This document shows, piece by piece, positions 26,758-37,371 of a stretch of 56,412 nucleotides of DNA (the first letter of the stretch is position 1; the number at the start of each line of letters is the position of its first letter). A program made the position numbers and the translations under genes. The notes under the pieces were generated by a model that was given only the letters and a program-made list of their open reading frames with translations, was not told the DNA's origin and did no database searches. Source of the stretch: Prochlorococcus sp. AG-402-M15 (GTDB lineage: Bacteria; Cyanobacteriota; Cyanobacteriia; PCC-6307; Cyanobiaceae); contig QCIP01000012.1 of the NCBI GenBank assembly GCA_003216615.1, forward strand, positions 1 through 56,412, read 5' to 3'.

Positions 26758-27720
26758 TCAATTTTGATTGGTACTACTTATTGACCTAATTCTGTAAATT
26801 GGACGACTTTGACTTTCATGATATGTCCTAATTAAAAGTTCGCTCAATAATCCAAAGCTAAATAATTGAACCCCAGCAATTCCTAATATTAACGAAAACA
26901 TTAGCAACGGTCGATTTCCAATTTCCTCACCCATTATTTTTAAAACTATCAAATACGCACTCATTGCAAGGCTAATGAAAATGCTAATAATTCCAACAAA
27001 ACCAAATCCATACATTGGTCTTGTTAAAAATTTAGTCATAAACCAAACAGTTAGTAAATCCATTAAAACTCTAAAAGTTCTATCGATTCCATATTTACTA
27101 GATCCATATTGCCTGCTTCTATGATTGACTTTAATTTCTTTGATTCTTGCACCTTCAATATTTGCTAAAACGGGCAGAAACCTGTGAAGTTCACCATACA
27201 ACTTAATATCATCTATTATTTCTTTCTTAAAAGCTTTTAATGAGCATCCATAGTCATGCAACTTCAAACCTGTTACCTGAGCTATTAATTTATTCGCTAT
27301 TTTTGATGGTATCTTTCTATTAATTAATTTATCTTTCCTATCAAACCTCCACCCACAAATCAAATCATAACCATTATTAATTTCTGAAATTAATGTAGGA
27401 ATATCATTTGGATCATTCTGTAAATCACCATCCAAAGTAATAATGATATCGCCTTTAGAATAATCAAAGCCAGCTGACATTGCTGCAGTTTGCCCATAAT
27501 TTTTGCGAAGGGAAATAACTGACAATTCTTTAATTCTGAGAGTTAGTTGTTTTAATACTTCATGAGTATTGTCTTTAGAACCATCATTTACAACAATCAA
27601 TTCAAAATTAAATTTATGAAATGACATTACATTTATAACTTCATCCAATAAAAGACCAATACTCTCACTTTCATTGAAAACAGGGACGATAATAGAAATT
27701 AATTGTTTTATATCTGACAT
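26758..27720 (-). CDS. Family 2 glycosyltransferase (polyprenyl-phosphate type)
   Basis: A 320-residue GT2 enzyme resembling dolichol/undecaprenyl-phosphate sugar transferases (DPM1/GtrB/ArnC type). The GT-A domain has SIIVPVFNESESI, VVNDGSKDNT, RKNYGQTAAMSAGF and the metal-binding LDGDLQNDP. Two C-terminal transmembrane helices follow (about residues 230-256 and 266-290). The inferred reaction is sugar transfer from a nucleotide sugar to a lipid carrier for surface-glycan synthesis. The donor cannot be told from the sequence. No other surface-glycan genes are nearby. Confidence 0.87.
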   Translation of the reverse strand: MSDIKQLISIIVPVFNESESIGLLLDEVINVMSFHKFNFELIVVNDGSKDNTHEVLKQLTLRIKELSVISLRKNYGQTAAMSAGFDYSKGDIIITLDGDLQNDPNDIPTLISEINNGYDLICGWRFDRKDKLINRKIPSKIANKLIAQVTGLKLHDYGCSLKAFKKEIIDDIKLYGELHRFLPVLANIEGARIKEIKVNHRSRQYGSSKYGIDRTFRVLMDLLTVWFMTKFLTRPMYGFGFVGIISIFISLAMSAYLIVLKIMGEEIGNRPLLMFSLILGIAGVQLFSFGLLSELLIRTYHESQSRPIYRIRSISSTNQN

Positions 27721-27782
27721 TTATATTTAATAATAATTATATAATTTTAACTTAATTTAGAACACTAAAATTAAACAAAAAA

Positions 27783-27806
27783 AAATCACCACAAAAGTGG
27801 TGATTT
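27783..27806 (-). terminator. Rho-independent terminator of psaA-psaB
   Basis: AAATCACCAC (27783-27792) and GTGGTGATTT (27797-27806) form a perfect 10-bp stem with a 4-nt loop. In the minus direction the stem is followed by a run of T residues. It lies 18 bp after the psaB stop and is the clearest intrinsic terminator in the window. Confidence 0.92.
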
Positions 27807-27824
27807 AAATTATTTAAGGAAAAT

Positions 27825-30053
27825 TTAACCAAACTTACCTGAAGTTGACGCGATAACAAATGCACCGAATGTAAGTATGTTTCCAATCGTAAAATGTGCT
27901 AGTCCAACTAATCTAGCTTGAACAATTGAAAGTGCAACTGGTTTATCTCTCCAGCCAACAAGGTTAGCTATTGGAGTACGCTGATGTGCCCAAACTAATG
28001 TTTCAATTAATTCTTGCCAGTAACCGCGCCATGAAATTAGGAACATGAAACCAGTAGCCCAAACTAAATGTCCGAATAGGAACATCCAAGCCCAAGGAGA
28101 TAGAGAATTTACACCAAATGGGTTATATCCATTAATAAGTTGAGCAGAATTTAACCAGAGATAATCTCTGAACCAACCCATTAGATAAGTTCCTGATTCA
28201 TTAAATTGTGCTACATTACCCTGCCAAATTGCTAGGTGTTTCCAATGCCAGTAGAAAGTTACCCATGCTAGTAAATTTAATGCCCAGAACATAGCTAAGT
28301 ACATAGCGTCCCAAGATGAACTATCACAAGTACCTCCACGTCCAGGACCATCGCAAGGGAATGCATAACCTAAATCTTTCTTATCAGGAATTAATTTTGT
28401 TCCTCTAGCGTCAAGTGCACCTTTGATAAGGATTAATGCAGTTGTATGAAGACCTAATGCAATAGCATGGTGAACTAAGAAATCTGCAGGACCGATAGGT
28501 AAGAAAGCACTTAATGCATCTTGTCTATTGATAAGATCCATCCAGTAATGATTACCTGGTAATGAATTAGCTGCAAGACTTGCTGAGCTTGTAGGATCAG
28601 ATAATAAAGCGTTAAAGCCGTACATCATCTTACCTTGAGCGGCTTGAACGAATTGAGCAAATACTGGCTCAATTAGAATTTGCTTTTCAGGATTACCAAA
28701 AGCTACAACGACATCGTTATGAACATAAATTCCAAGAGTATGGAATCCTAGCAACATTGTTACCCAGCTAAGGTGACTTATCAAAGCTTCCTTTGTTCCA
28801 AGAACTCTTGCTAATACATTATCTTTATTTAATTCAGGATCATAATCTCTTACAAAGAAAATGGCTCCGTGTGCAAACGCACCAACCATCAAGAACATTG
28901 CTATGTACTGATGATGACTATATAAAGCAGATTGTGTAGTGTAGTCCCTGGCAATAAAAGCGTAAGAGGGAAGTGCACCCATATGTTGTGCCACGAGAGA
29001 GGTTGCCACACCAAGTGATGCTAATGCTAGTCCAAGTTGGAAATGTAATGAATTATTTACAGTTTCATATATTCCATCGTGATTAATTCCGAAACTACCT
29101 TTATGCGGATCATTAGGGTGTCTTGTATTATGAGCTTCTGTAATTTCTTTGAGGCTATGACCAATACCAAAGGTATTTCTATACATATGACCAGCAATTA
29201 CAAAAACTGTTCCAATCGCAATATGATGATGCGCAATATCAGTAAGCCATAATGCTTCACTTTGAGGATGAATACCACCTAAGAAAGTAAAGATTGCTGT
29301 ACCAGCTCCCTCAGCTGTTCCAAATACTTGATCTAGAGAATCAGGATTTTGAGCATATGCTCCCCAGTTTAAAGTAAAGAAAGGAGCTAGTCCTGCAGGG
29401 TGTGGAAGTACTGTTAACCAGTTATCCCAACCTACATGCTGTCCTCTTGATTCAGGTATAGCAACGTGAACCAAATGACCTGTCCAAGCGATACTACTAA
29501 AACCAAATAACACAGCTAAATGGTGATTTAATCTTGACTCTGCATTTTTAAACCAAGCTAGAGAGGGCCTGAATTTTGGTTGTAAGTGTAACCAACCTGC
29601 AAATAGAGTCCAACAAGCCAAAATACTCATGAATATTGAAGCTTGGAAGAGTTGCTCATTAGTTCTCATTCCAATTGTGTACCACCAATGGTAAAGACCT
29701 GAGTAAGCTATGTTTACTGGACCACTAGCTCCAGCTTGTGTCATTGCTTCTGTAATACCAGATCCAAAATGTGGATCCCAAATAGCATGAGCAATAGGAC
29801 GAACGTGAGTTGGATCAAGTACAAACTGCTCGAAGTTACCTTGCCAAGCAATATGAAATAAATTACCAGCTACCCAGAGGGCGATTATTGCTAGATGACC
29901 AAAATGTGTAGAGAAAAGCTTCTGATACAGCTTTTCTTCGGTCATACCATCATGACTTTCAAAGTCATGAGCGGTAGCTATTCCGTACCATATTCGTCGG
30001 GTTGTGGGGTCCTGAGCTAGACCCTGGTTAAATGATGGAAATTTTGTTGCCAT
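27825..30053 (-). CDS. psaB: Photosystem I P700 apoprotein A2
   Basis: A 742-residue core subunit of PSI. It binds half of P700, A0/A1 cofactors and, with PsaA, the Fx 4Fe-4S cluster. The Fx loop motif [12 protein letters not shown] is present with both Cys ligands. The protein starts [36 protein letters not shown] and is a full-length eleven-helix type with many membrane His residues. It is cotranscribed with psaA, whose stop lies 27 bp upstream, and is followed by a strong terminator. No clear Shine-Dalgarno sequence precedes the ATG. Confidence 0.99.
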   Translation of the reverse strand: MATKFPSFNQGLAQDPTTRRIWYGIATAHDFESHDGMTEEKLYQKLFSTHFGHLAIIALWVAGNLFHIAWQGNFEQFVLDPTHVRPIAHAIWDPHFGSGITEAMTQAGASGPVNIAYSGLYHWWYTIGMRTNEQLFQASIFMSILACWTLFAGWLHLQPKFRPSLAWFKNAESRLNHHLAVLFGFSSIAWTGHLVHVAIPESRGQHVGWDNWLTVLPHPAGLAPFFTLNWGAYAQNPDSLDQVFGTAEGAGTAIFTFLGGIHPQSEALWLTDIAHHHIAIGTVFVIAGHMYRNTFGIGHSLKEITEAHNTRHPNDPHKGSFGINHDGIYETVNNSLHFQLGLALASLGVATSLVAQHMGALPSYAFIARDYTTQSALYSHHQYIAMFLMVGAFAHGAIFFVRDYDPELNKDNVLARVLGTKEALISHLSWVTMLLGFHTLGIYVHNDVVVAFGNPEKQILIEPVFAQFVQAAQGKMMYGFNALLSDPTSSASLAANSLPGNHYWMDLINRQDALSAFLPIGPADFLVHHAIALGLHTTALILIKGALDARGTKLIPDKKDLGYAFPCDGPGRGGTCDSSSWDAMYLAMFWALNLLAWVTFYWHWKHLAIWQGNVAQFNESGTYLMGWFRDYLWLNSAQLINGYNPFGVNSLSPWAWMFLFGHLVWATGFMFLISWRGYWQELIETLVWAHQRTPIANLVGWRDKPVALSIVQARLVGLAHFTIGNILTFGAFVIASTSGKFG

Positions 30054-30080
30054 TGAATTAAAAAGGTGAAGTTCAGGTTA

Positions 30081-32384
30081 TTAGCCCAGCCCGAAAAGGC
30101 GAGCATGGAAGAAGGCCCATGTGGTAGCAATACCACCTACAAGGAAGTGTGTAACACCTACTGCACGTCCCTGAGTAATAGATAGAGCTCTAGGTTGAAT
30201 GGTTGGTGCAACCTTTAGTTTATTGTGTGCCCAAACAATTGATTCGAACAATTCTTGCCAATATCCTCTTCCGCTGAAGAGGAACATTAAACTGAACGCC
30301 CATATAAAGTGAGCTCCTAAGAACATCAAACCGTACATGCTTATTGATTGACCATAGCTTGTTAATACTTGAGAAGCTTGAGCCCAGAGGAAATCTCTTA
30401 ACCAACCATTGATAGTAATAGCACTTTGTGCGAAATTACCACCAGTGAGTCCCCAAACATCACTCTGCATTTTCCAAGAGAAGTGGAAAATAACTATTGA
30501 TAAACAGTTATACATCCAGAAGAGAGCCAAGAAAACGTGATCCCATGAAGAAACTTGACATGTACCACCTCTTCCAGGACCATCACAAGGGAATCTAAAT
30601 CCTAAAGAAGCTTTATCAGGGATCAACCTTGAACTTCTTGCATAAAGTACTCCTTTGAGAAGTATCAAAACAGTTACATGGATTTGGAAAGCATGAATAT
30701 GATGAATCATTAAATCAGCTGTCCCTAATGGAATTGGCGCTATAGCTACCTTGCCACCAACTTCTACTAAACTTCCATTAAAAACTTCACTTAAAGCTTT
30801 GTGAGGTAAAGCTTCTGCAGTTCCTGCTAAAAGAGAAGTTCCAACAGCAGATGCTTGAATACTCTGTACCCATTGAGCAAAGATTGGCTGAAGTTGGATT
30901 GCAGAATCACTAAACATATCTTGGGGTCTACCCAAAGCTCTCATAGTATCGTTATGAATATAGAGTCCAAAACTATGGAATCCTAACCACATACATACCC
31001 AGTTCAAGTGGCTAATTAGCGCGTCGCGAGCTTTTAGAATTCTGTCTAATACATTATCAATATGTTTTGCTGGATCGTAATCTCTAACCATTGCAATTCC
31101 AGCATGTGCACCTGCTCCTACTATGAACAATCCACCTATCCACATGTGATGGGTAAATAATCCAAGAACTGTCATGTAGTCAGTAGCTATATAAGGATAT
31201 GGAGGCATCGCATACATGTGATGAGATACAAGTATGCTTATTGATCCAAGCATCGCAAGGTTTACTGATAGCTGAGCATGTCTACTTTCTGCCATGAACT
31301 CAAAAAGACCTTGATGACCTTTAGGCGCAGGGAATAATATTGGGTCTCCTTGTTGTGAATCTAATATTTCTTTCATACTATGACCAATACCGTAATTGGT
31401 TCTGTACATATGACCACCGATTATTGCTATTACACCAAAAGCTAAATGATGATGTGAAACATCAGTCATCCACAAGCTTCCTGTCACAGGGTTAAGTCCA
31501 CCTTTGAAAGTAAGGAAGTCTGAGAAAGCTAACCAATTTAAACTAAAGAAATTACCTGTACCACTTGCTAATCCTGGAAATATCTGACCGATAATTTGTG
31601 GATCGCAGAGTTGATGCGGCATAGGCATATCTGCAATAGTTGCTATTTCTTTTCCATTAATAACTAAAGGAGAGCCTGCATCAATTGCATCTAAGATAGC
31701 TGCAGTAGGAGCTCCGATATGAATACAATGGCCAGCCCACGCTAAAGATCCTAGTCCTACTAAACCAGCAATATGGTGGTTAAGCATAGACTCAATATCT
31801 TGGAACCACTCCATTTTTGGAGCTGCTTTATGATAATGAAAAATTCCAGCATGCAGCATAAGTGCAGCCATTACTACAGCACCTATTGCTAAAGCCATCA
31901 GTTCACTCTCATTAGTGATTCCCCATGCTCGCCACATGTGGAAAATTCCTGAACTAATTTGAATACCGTTGTAGTTAGCACCAAGGTCAGCATTAAGCAT
32001 TTCTTGACCAACGATTGCCCATACTTGCTGAGCTCCGGGTTTGACATGAGTTGGATCAGCTAACCAACCTGAGTAATTAGAAAATCTTGCTCCATGGAAA
32101 AATGCAGCACTCATCCATATAAAAATGACTGCAAGATGTCCAAAATGAGCTGAAAAGATTTTTCTTGTTGCTTCTTCAGCATCGCCTGTATGCACGTCGA
32201 AATCATGTGCATCAGCATGCAAATTCCAAATCCAAGTTGTAGTTTTTGGACCTTTAGATAATTTACTTGACCAGAAACCTGGCTTATCTAATTTGGCAAA
32301 ATCAATAGGTCTTGGATCGGCCTTGACAGGATCTTCCAAAACTTTTTTGTTTTTTTCTCCACTTTCTGGTGGGCTGATGGTCAT
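30081..32384 (-). CDS. psaA: Photosystem I P700 apoprotein A1
   Basis: A 767-residue partner of PsaB in the PSI core. The Fx ligand loop [12 protein letters not shown] is present. The N-terminus [40 protein letters not shown] is the usual soluble stromal extension. The ATG is preceded by GAGGTG four nt upstream, a good Shine-Dalgarno. The 5' region (32385-32719) carries tandem inverted repeats that would be transcribed as a leader. The gene is divergent from the cobalamin gene. Confidence 0.99.
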   Translation of the reverse strand: MTISPPESGEKNKKVLEDPVKADPRPIDFAKLDKPGFWSSKLSKGPKTTTWIWNLHADAHDFDVHTGDAEEATRKIFSAHFGHLAVIFIWMSAAFFHGARFSNYSGWLADPTHVKPGAQQVWAIVGQEMLNADLGANYNGIQISSGIFHMWRAWGITNESELMALAIGAVVMAALMLHAGIFHYHKAAPKMEWFQDIESMLNHHIAGLVGLGSLAWAGHCIHIGAPTAAILDAIDAGSPLVINGKEIATIADMPMPHQLCDPQIIGQIFPGLASGTGNFFSLNWLAFSDFLTFKGGLNPVTGSLWMTDVSHHHLAFGVIAIIGGHMYRTNYGIGHSMKEILDSQQGDPILFPAPKGHQGLFEFMAESRHAQLSVNLAMLGSISILVSHHMYAMPPYPYIATDYMTVLGLFTHHMWIGGLFIVGAGAHAGIAMVRDYDPAKHIDNVLDRILKARDALISHLNWVCMWLGFHSFGLYIHNDTMRALGRPQDMFSDSAIQLQPIFAQWVQSIQASAVGTSLLAGTAEALPHKALSEVFNGSLVEVGGKVAIAPIPLGTADLMIHHIHAFQIHVTVLILLKGVLYARSSRLIPDKASLGFRFPCDGPGRGGTCQVSSWDHVFLALFWMYNCLSIVIFHFSWKMQSDVWGLTGGNFAQSAITINGWLRDFLWAQASQVLTSYGQSISMYGLMFLGAHFIWAFSLMFLFSGRGYWQELFESIVWAHNKLKVAPTIQPRALSITQGRAVGVTHFLVGGIATTWAFFHARLFGLG

Positions 32385-32413
32385 CTAGCACCTCGAAAAT
32401 AATTGACATTAAA

Positions 32414-32493
32414 GCCGATTGATCGGATCTTGAACCTATTTTTAATGATAATGTTCAAGAAAACGAATCCCTCGGGACTTTAGATATTCGTTT
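32414..32493 (-). promoter_or_regulatory. psaA leader: tandem stem-loops of equal geometry
   Basis: TCTTGAAC (32428-32435) pairs with GTTCAAGA (32453-32460). AAACGAAT (32461-32468) pairs with ATTCGTTT (32486-32493). Each is an 8-bp perfect stem with a 17-nt loop, and the two abut without spacing. A third inverted repeat, CCGAT-tg-ATCGG (32415-32426), lies nearer psaA. All are between the candidate -10 and the psaA start, so they would form in the mRNA leader. A control or stability function is inferred. Confidence 0.55.
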
Positions 32494-32685
32494 CAAAAAT
32501 AATAAGGCAAAGATTCTTTCGTTATGCATTAACGTAACAAATGTTCTAATGATTGTTACTATATGAATATTTTGTTAAATTCTAGTCTGTGACTAAATTA
32601 TGAGTATTTTTACTCAAAATTTATATAAATTTCTTAAATTTTTTTTTATATTTCAGAGAGATTTTTTTAAAATCCAGCGACAGGA

Positions 32686-32691
32686 TATAAT
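32686..32691 (+). promoter_or_regulatory. Candidate -10 box for cobJ
   Basis: A perfect TATAAT lies 28 bp upstream of the TTG start of the CbiG-CobJ gene, predicting a leader of about 20 nt. No -35 consensus is visible. Confidence 0.5.
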
Positions 32692-32719
32692 TTCAAAGTT
32701 ACTATAAATAGTTTCTAAT

Positions 32720-34522
32720 TTGAAAGGCATTGCGATAGGTCTATCTAATAATTCAAAAGAAATTTTAAAAAGGCTTAAAAAAACCGAATTTGTCAAAGAC
32801 ATATATATTGCAGGTTCTTCAAAAGAGGATGGAAAGGAAAATGAACTTATTCAAGTACAAAAACCTAGAGAAATCTTACTAAAAAAATGGCCGGAGATAG
32901 ATTTAATAATTTTTATAGGCTCAATTGCTGCATCAATACGCATAATAAATTCATTTTTAACCTCTAAAGATCAAGATCCAGGAGTAATAGTTATAGATAA
33001 AAAATGTTCCAAGATAGTTCCTTTAATTGGCTTACATCAGTCAAATGCGCAAAATATTGCATATCAAATTGCTAATTTACTTGGTGGCGAAGTTATAGAA
33101 ACTAATAATTCCAATGATCAAAGCTTTTTAAATCTTGATGCATTTGGGAATCAATGGGGTTGGGAAAGATCTGGCAAAATAAAGGATTGGTCAAAACTAG
33201 TAATTAAACAAGCTCAGAACGAAGAAATATTTTGCAAACAATTGTCTGGTAATAGCTTATGGAAAAATTCAGAATCAGGGAAGATTATTAATCAAATTAA
33301 TGAAAAAGAAATTGAAAAACCAGATTCAACATTTCATGTGAGTATATTCGAAAATCATGAAACAACTTGGCACCCCCCCGTATTATGGATTGGCATTGGA
33401 TGTGAAAGAAATATAAGTAAAGAATTAATAGCAAATTCTTTAAATAATTTTTTGGAGTCAAGAAATTTATCACAGCAATCAATTGCGGGATTTGCAACTA
33501 TTGATATTAAAAAAGATGAGAAAGGAATTTTAGAACTTTCTGAAGAAAAAAATCTGCCTATAAAGTTTTTTAGTAAAGAAGATCTTTCAACAATAATTGT
33601 TCCAAATCCATCAAATGTCGTGCAAAAGGAAATTGGCACCCCTTCTGTAGCGGAAGCCTCTAGCTTACTAGCAGCAGGAGAAGAATCAAAATTATTAGAA
33701 GAAAAAAGAATTTTTAAAAATCAATCTGGGGCAGTAACTATCGCTGTAGCAGAATCAAAAAATCAATTTAATCCAACCCATGGCGAAATACATATTATTG
33801 GAAGTGGTCCTGGTGATATCTCCTTCCTAACCAGTAATGCAAAAAAAGCACTTTCAAGATGTACTGTTTGGATCGGATACAAAATGTATTTAGATTTAAT
33901 TAAATCCTTAAAAAGGAGTGACCAAGTTTTAATTGAAAGTAAACTTACTGAAGAAAAAGAGAGATGCATTAAAGCAATTAAACTAGCTGAGGAAGGAATA
34001 AAAGTGGCTTTAATTTCTTCAGGTGAATCTGGATTTTATGGCATGGCAGGTTTACTTTTAGAATTACTTCAAAAAATCAAAAAAGAATATAGACCTTACT
34101 ATGAAGTACATCCAGGTATAAGTAGTGTTCAATTAGCGGCTGCGATTAGTGGAGCACCACTAATGAATGACTTTTGTTCAGTAAGCTTAAGCGATAAATT
34201 AACTCCATGGTCTTTAATAAAAAAAAGAATTGAAGGAGCTCTTGTGGGTGACTTTGTAATAGCTTTATTTAATCCTCAATCCATTGAAAGAAATTGGCAG
34301 CTAAAAAGTGTAATAGATATATGTTTACAAACTAGGCATGGGGATACTCCAGTTTTAATAGCTAGACAAGTAGGGAGAGAAAATCAAACCAATAAATTTT
34401 TTACTTTAAACACAATTCCTTTTAAAGAGATTGATATGTTATCAATAATAATTATTGGCAATTCTCAAACCACATTAATAGATGAAATATTTCTTACTCC
34501 AAGAGGATATTTACAAGATTAA
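32720..34522 (+). CDS. cobJ: Fused CbiG / precorrin-3B C17-methyltransferase (CobJ/CbiH)
   Basis: A 600-residue fusion for corrin-ring contraction in (pseudo)cobalamin synthesis. Residues 1-~210 are the CbiG N-terminal and central regions (KGIAIGLSNNSKEILKRL; IIFIGSIAASIRIIN). About 220-330 is the CbiG C-terminal/CobE part (PPVLWIGIGCERNISKELI; AGFATIDIKKDEKGILEL). From about 355 on is a tetrapyrrole methylase domain (GEIHIIGSGPGDISFL; VALISSGESGFYGMAGLLLELL; EVHPGISSVQLAAAISGAPLMNDF). The start is TTG; an in-frame stop at 32705 rules out anything upstream. This gene stands alone rather than in a cob cluster. Confidence 0.92.
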   Translation: MKGIAIGLSNNSKEILKRLKKTEFVKDIYIAGSSKEDGKENELIQVQKPREILLKKWPEIDLIIFIGSIAASIRIINSFLTSKDQDPGVIVIDKKCSKIVPLIGLHQSNAQNIAYQIANLLGGEVIETNNSNDQSFLNLDAFGNQWGWERSGKIKDWSKLVIKQAQNEEIFCKQLSGNSLWKNSESGKIINQINEKEIEKPDSTFHVSIFENHETTWHPPVLWIGIGCERNISKELIANSLNNFLESRNLSQQSIAGFATIDIKKDEKGILELSEEKNLPIKFFSKEDLSTIIVPNPSNVVQKEIGTPSVAEASSLLAAGEESKLLEEKRIFKNQSGAVTIAVAESKNQFNPTHGEIHIIGSGPGDISFLTSNAKKALSRCTVWIGYKMYLDLIKSLKRSDQVLIESKLTEEKERCIKAIKLAEEGIKVALISSGESGFYGMAGLLLELLQKIKKEYRPYYEVHPGISSVQLAAAISGAPLMNDFCSVSLSDKLTPWSLIKKRIEGALVGDFVIALFNPQSIERNWQLKSVIDICLQTRHGDTPVLIARQVGRENQTNKFFTLNTIPFKEIDMLSIIIIGNSQTTLIDEIFLTPRGYLQD

Positions 34523-34611
34523 GTTTAGGTAATAAATAAATTATCCATAGAATTTTTTTTGCTTTTTTTTAATAAGAATACTAGTCTTTTATAAAGGATT
34601 AAGAAAATACA

Positions 34612-35400
34612 TTGAAAAATATTGGTTTAATTTTATTTGATATAGATGGTGTAATACGAAGCGTAGAGAATAGTTATAGACTTTCATTAAAAAAAACAGT
34701 CTACAAATTTACCGGATGGGAGCCAAGTTATATAGATATTGATAATGCCAAAAATGAAGGAATTTGGAATAATGACTGGGATTTAAGTTTAGAATTTATA
34801 AAAAGATTTAAAAAAAAAGGTAATTTTAACATTGAAATACCCTCAAGAGAGGACATAGTTAAATGTTTTGAAGAATTCTACTTTGGAGGAGATCCAAATG
34901 AAGATAGCAAATATTGGTCTGGATTAATAACAAATGAAGATTTATTAGTTGATAAAAAGTTTTTTGATTTATTAGAAAGCAATGGAATAATTTGGGGTTT
35001 TGTAAGTGGCGCAGAGTCTGCCTCGGCAAAATTTGTTTTAGAAAAAAGACTTGGACTAAAATCACCACCATTAATATCTATGGGAGATGCGCCGGACAAG
35101 CCTGATCCAAAAGGCTTTATTAACTTATCCAAAAAACTTCTTGGAGATAAACTTGGCTCATCAAATATTCCCATTGGATATGTAGGAGATACTATTGCAG
35201 ATATAAATACAGTTATGAACGCTAAAAAAGAAATACCATCTCAGAAATTCATAAGTATTGGAATAGCTCCTCCTCATTTACATTCAAAGTCCCGATTAAA
35301 TGAACGTAATTCATACGAAAAAAATCTAAAAGATGCAGGTGCTGACTTAATTTTAAATTCTATTAATGATCTAAAGTCTATTAACCTTAACCTATTATAA
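34612..35400 (+). CDS. HAD-superfamily phosphatase, IA type
   Basis: A 262-residue HAD hydrolase. Motif I is FDIDGVI with both Asp residues. A helical cap follows, then a motif II-like FVSGAESASAKFV, motif III Lys in DAPDKPDPKGF and motif IV GYVGDTIADI. It matches my memory of a TIGR01548-type subfamily found in cyanobacteria. The substrate is unknown and histidinol-phosphate or sugar phosphates are only guesses. The start is TTG at 34612 (VKNIGLILFDIDG-like context, first residue read as Met), 90 bp after cobJ. A TATAAA box lies at 34590-34595. Confidence 0.82.
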   Translation: MKNIGLILFDIDGVIRSVENSYRLSLKKTVYKFTGWEPSYIDIDNAKNEGIWNNDWDLSLEFIKRFKKKGNFNIEIPSREDIVKCFEEFYFGGDPNEDSKYWSGLITNEDLLVDKKFFDLLESNGIIWGFVSGAESASAKFVLEKRLGLKSPPLISMGDAPDKPDPKGFINLSKKLLGDKLGSSNIPIGYVGDTIADINTVMNAKKEIPSQKFISIGIAPPHLHSKSRLNERNSYEKNLKDAGADLILNSINDLKSINLNLL

Positions 35401-35436
35401 AAAAATACAACTTATAAGATATTTCCTAATTAAGTA

Positions 35437-35525
35437 CGGAGAGGGAGGGATTCGAACCCTCGACAAAAGTTACCTCCTGTAACTCCTTAGCAGGGAGCCG
35501 CTTTCAACCACTCAGCCACCTCTCC
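35437..35525 (-). tRNA. tRNA-Ser (anticodon GCT)
   Basis: An 89-nt class II tRNA. Acceptor GGAGAGG pairs with CCTCTCC and the discriminator is G. The anticodon loop holds GCT (codons AGC/AGT) within a CTCC/GGAG stem. A long variable arm typical of serine tRNA is present, and the T-arm is GGTTCGAATCC. No CCA is encoded. Confidence 0.96.
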
Positions 35526-35586
35526 AGTTCTTATACATTATCAATTTTTATGCAAACATTCAAAATTTTTTATTTAATCGCAATGT

Positions 35587-36786
35587 CTAATCAACTTGAA
35601 CTTTCGGTAATCTATTTTTAAAAGAACAAAGAATTTCCCAAGGAATAGTATTAGATTTTCTTGCCCATTCAAGAGGAGAAATTGTTTTATCTCCATCAGA
35701 TCCTAGTAATACCACGGTACTACCAACTTTAATTTCATTCGAATCTGTTATGTCTACCATCATTTGATCCATAGTTATAGATCCAACTTGAGGATAAAAT
35801 TTATTATTATGGATAACGTTTATCTTGCCTGAAAGATTTCTTGGTACACCATCTGCATATCCAATACTTAATACAGCTAAATTAGTTTTTCTATGACTTA
35901 CAAATTTGCCTCCATAACTTACACTTACACCTTTATCAATAGTTCTTATAAAAGCTACTTTGACCTTCAAAGATAAAGCTGGTTTAAGCAATAAATTTTT
36001 ATTTAATTTTGAAAAAGGTTTATATCCATACATAGATAATCCAATACGTACCATATGAAAATGGAAATTTTTATCAAGAAGCATTGCCGCTGAATTAGCC
36101 AAATGAATCTTGATATTTTTATTTCTATCAACATTAATTTGCTTTAATAATTCCTGAAACTTCTGCCTTTGTATTTGTGTAATACTTTTTGGATCTAATG
36201 AGTTGAGTTCATCTGCAGATGATAAATGACTATATATTCCCTCAATAGAAATATTGTCAAAAGATTTGATGTTTTCAAATTGCTCAACAAATTTATTGTA
36301 TTCAAATCCTAATCTTGACATTCCCGTATCAACTTTAAGATGTAAAAGAAATTTCAATCCAAAGTGCTTACCAATGTTATTGCAAATTAAACATTCTCTT
36401 ATACTACTGATAGTTGGCATAAGATCATTTTCAAAACATATAATAAGATCCCTTTTCGTATAAAGATTTCCGAGGATAAGTATTGGTTTTTTAAATCCAG
36501 AAGAACGAAGCTTAATGCCTTCATTTAATGTGGCAACACCTAATTGAGATGCTCCACCTTTGATAGCATACTCTGATACTAATTTCGCATCATGTCCATA
36601 TCCATCAGCTTTAACGACTGCCATAAATTGACAATTTTTACTTAATTTTGATCTTAACTGTCTAACGTTTGTTTCTATTGCTTTACCTTTAACTTCAATC
36701 CATGCTCTTTGTTTTAAATCTACATCTTTTTCAAAATTTGGAAATTTGTCAAAATTAAATACCTGATTTGTTTGCCTATTTTGCAT
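35587..36786 (-). CDS. alr: Alanine racemase
   Basis: A 399-residue fold-type III PLP enzyme making D-alanine for peptidoglycan. The PLP lysine is K59 in FMAVVKADGYGHD. The second catalytic residue is the Tyr in SVSYGGKF. Family stretches IEGIYSHLSSADE, LSIGYADGVPRNLSG and VGSITMDQMMVDIT are present. An N-terminal extension of about 25 residues precedes the core RAWIEVKGKAIETNVRQL. It is divergent from the HNH gene (68 bp between start codons). DapL and this enzyme both supply cell-wall building blocks. Confidence 0.96.
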   Translation of the reverse strand: MQNRQTNQVFNFDKFPNFEKDVDLKQRAWIEVKGKAIETNVRQLRSKLSKNCQFMAVVKADGYGHDAKLVSEYAIKGGASQLGVATLNEGIKLRSSGFKKPILILGNLYTKRDLIICFENDLMPTISSIRECLICNNIGKHFGLKFLLHLKVDTGMSRLGFEYNKFVEQFENIKSFDNISIEGIYSHLSSADELNSLDPKSITQIQRQKFQELLKQINVDRNKNIKIHLANSAAMLLDKNFHFHMVRIGLSMYGYKPFSKLNKNLLLKPALSLKVKVAFIRTIDKGVSVSYGGKFVSHRKTNLAVLSIGYADGVPRNLSGKINVIHNNKFYPQVGSITMDQMMVDITDSNEIKVGSTVVLLGSDGDKTISPLEWARKSNTIPWEILCSFKNRLPKVQVD

Positions 36787-36854
36787 TAAATTTGCACAAA
36801 TATATGCGCTTATTGAAATATACAGTTAGCATGACATGTAAATTGAATTTTGGC

Positions 36855-37361
36855 ATGGGCCAGACTCTAGTTTTAAATGCATCTTATGAACCTTTAAACA
36901 TCACTTCCTGGCGAAGAGCAGTAATTTTGATGATTAAAGGTAAAGCAGAAAGCTTAGAGGAAGATAAAACATATTCAATTCATAGCGGGAAAAAGTTGCC
37001 GACAGTTATAAGACTTCGTTACTACGTCAAAGTTCCTTTTAGAGAGGTTTCTTTAACAAGAAAAAATATTCTTCTGAGAGATAATAATTCTTGCCAATAC
37101 TGTAATTATAGGGGTAGTGACCTATCAATAGATCATGTTTTACCGAGAAGCAGAGGTGGAACAGATAACTGGGAAAATGTTACTACAGCATGTCTCAGAT
37201 GTAATGTACAAAAAGGTAATCGAACCCCCGAAGAGGCGAATATGCCCTTAAAACGTCGTCCTTATCGTCCATTAAGTAATCTAAATTTTGAAGCTACAAG
37301 ACAAATTGACTCTGGCAAGCATAAAGAATGGAGTAAATACGTAATAGGGGTTGTAATCTAA
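36855..37361 (+). CDS. HNH endonuclease family protein
   Basis: A 168-residue protein with an N-terminal domain typical of a conserved cyanobacterial family (MGQTLVLNASYEPLNITSWRRAVILMIKGKAESLEE). An HNH domain follows, with CQYC, IDHVLPRSRGGTDNWENV and CLRCNVQKGNRTPEEA (Cys4 zinc plus Asp-His and Asn). I start it at ATG 36855, where the family N-terminus begins; the open frame reaches back to 36768 into alr. Nuclease activity is likely from the motif; the biological target is unknown. It is convergent with prfA, 10 bp apart. Confidence 0.85.
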   Translation: MGQTLVLNASYEPLNITSWRRAVILMIKGKAESLEEDKTYSIHSGKKLPTVIRLRYYVKVPFREVSLTRKNILLRDNNSCQYCNYRGSDLSIDHVLPRSRGGTDNWENVTTACLRCNVQKGNRTPEEANMPLKRRPYRPLSNLNFEATRQIDSGKHKEWSKYVIGVVI

Positions 37362-37371
37362 TAAAAAAATC

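Larger units (their letters stand above)
32385..32719. other. 335-bp divergent psaA / cobJ regulatory region
   Basis: No ORF is present. It holds the psaA leader with tandem inverted repeats (32414-32493) and a candidate minus-strand -10 (TATAGT, 32563-32558; leader about 167 nt). A very AT-rich stretch comes next. A perfect plus-strand -10 TATAAT at 32686-32691 would give cobJ a leader of about 20 nt. No clear HLR1 repeat was found. Confidence 0.6.

Noticed and set aside
32521-32538. HLR1 element near the psaA promoter
   Set aside because: GTTACGTT occurs once on the psaA strand but no second half-site at 10-bp spacing; it lies downstream of the likely -10.
36768-36854. Upstream extension of the HNH protein
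   Set aside because: The extra 29 codons run into the divergent alr gene and are not part of the family N-terminus, which begins MGQTLVLNASYEPLN.
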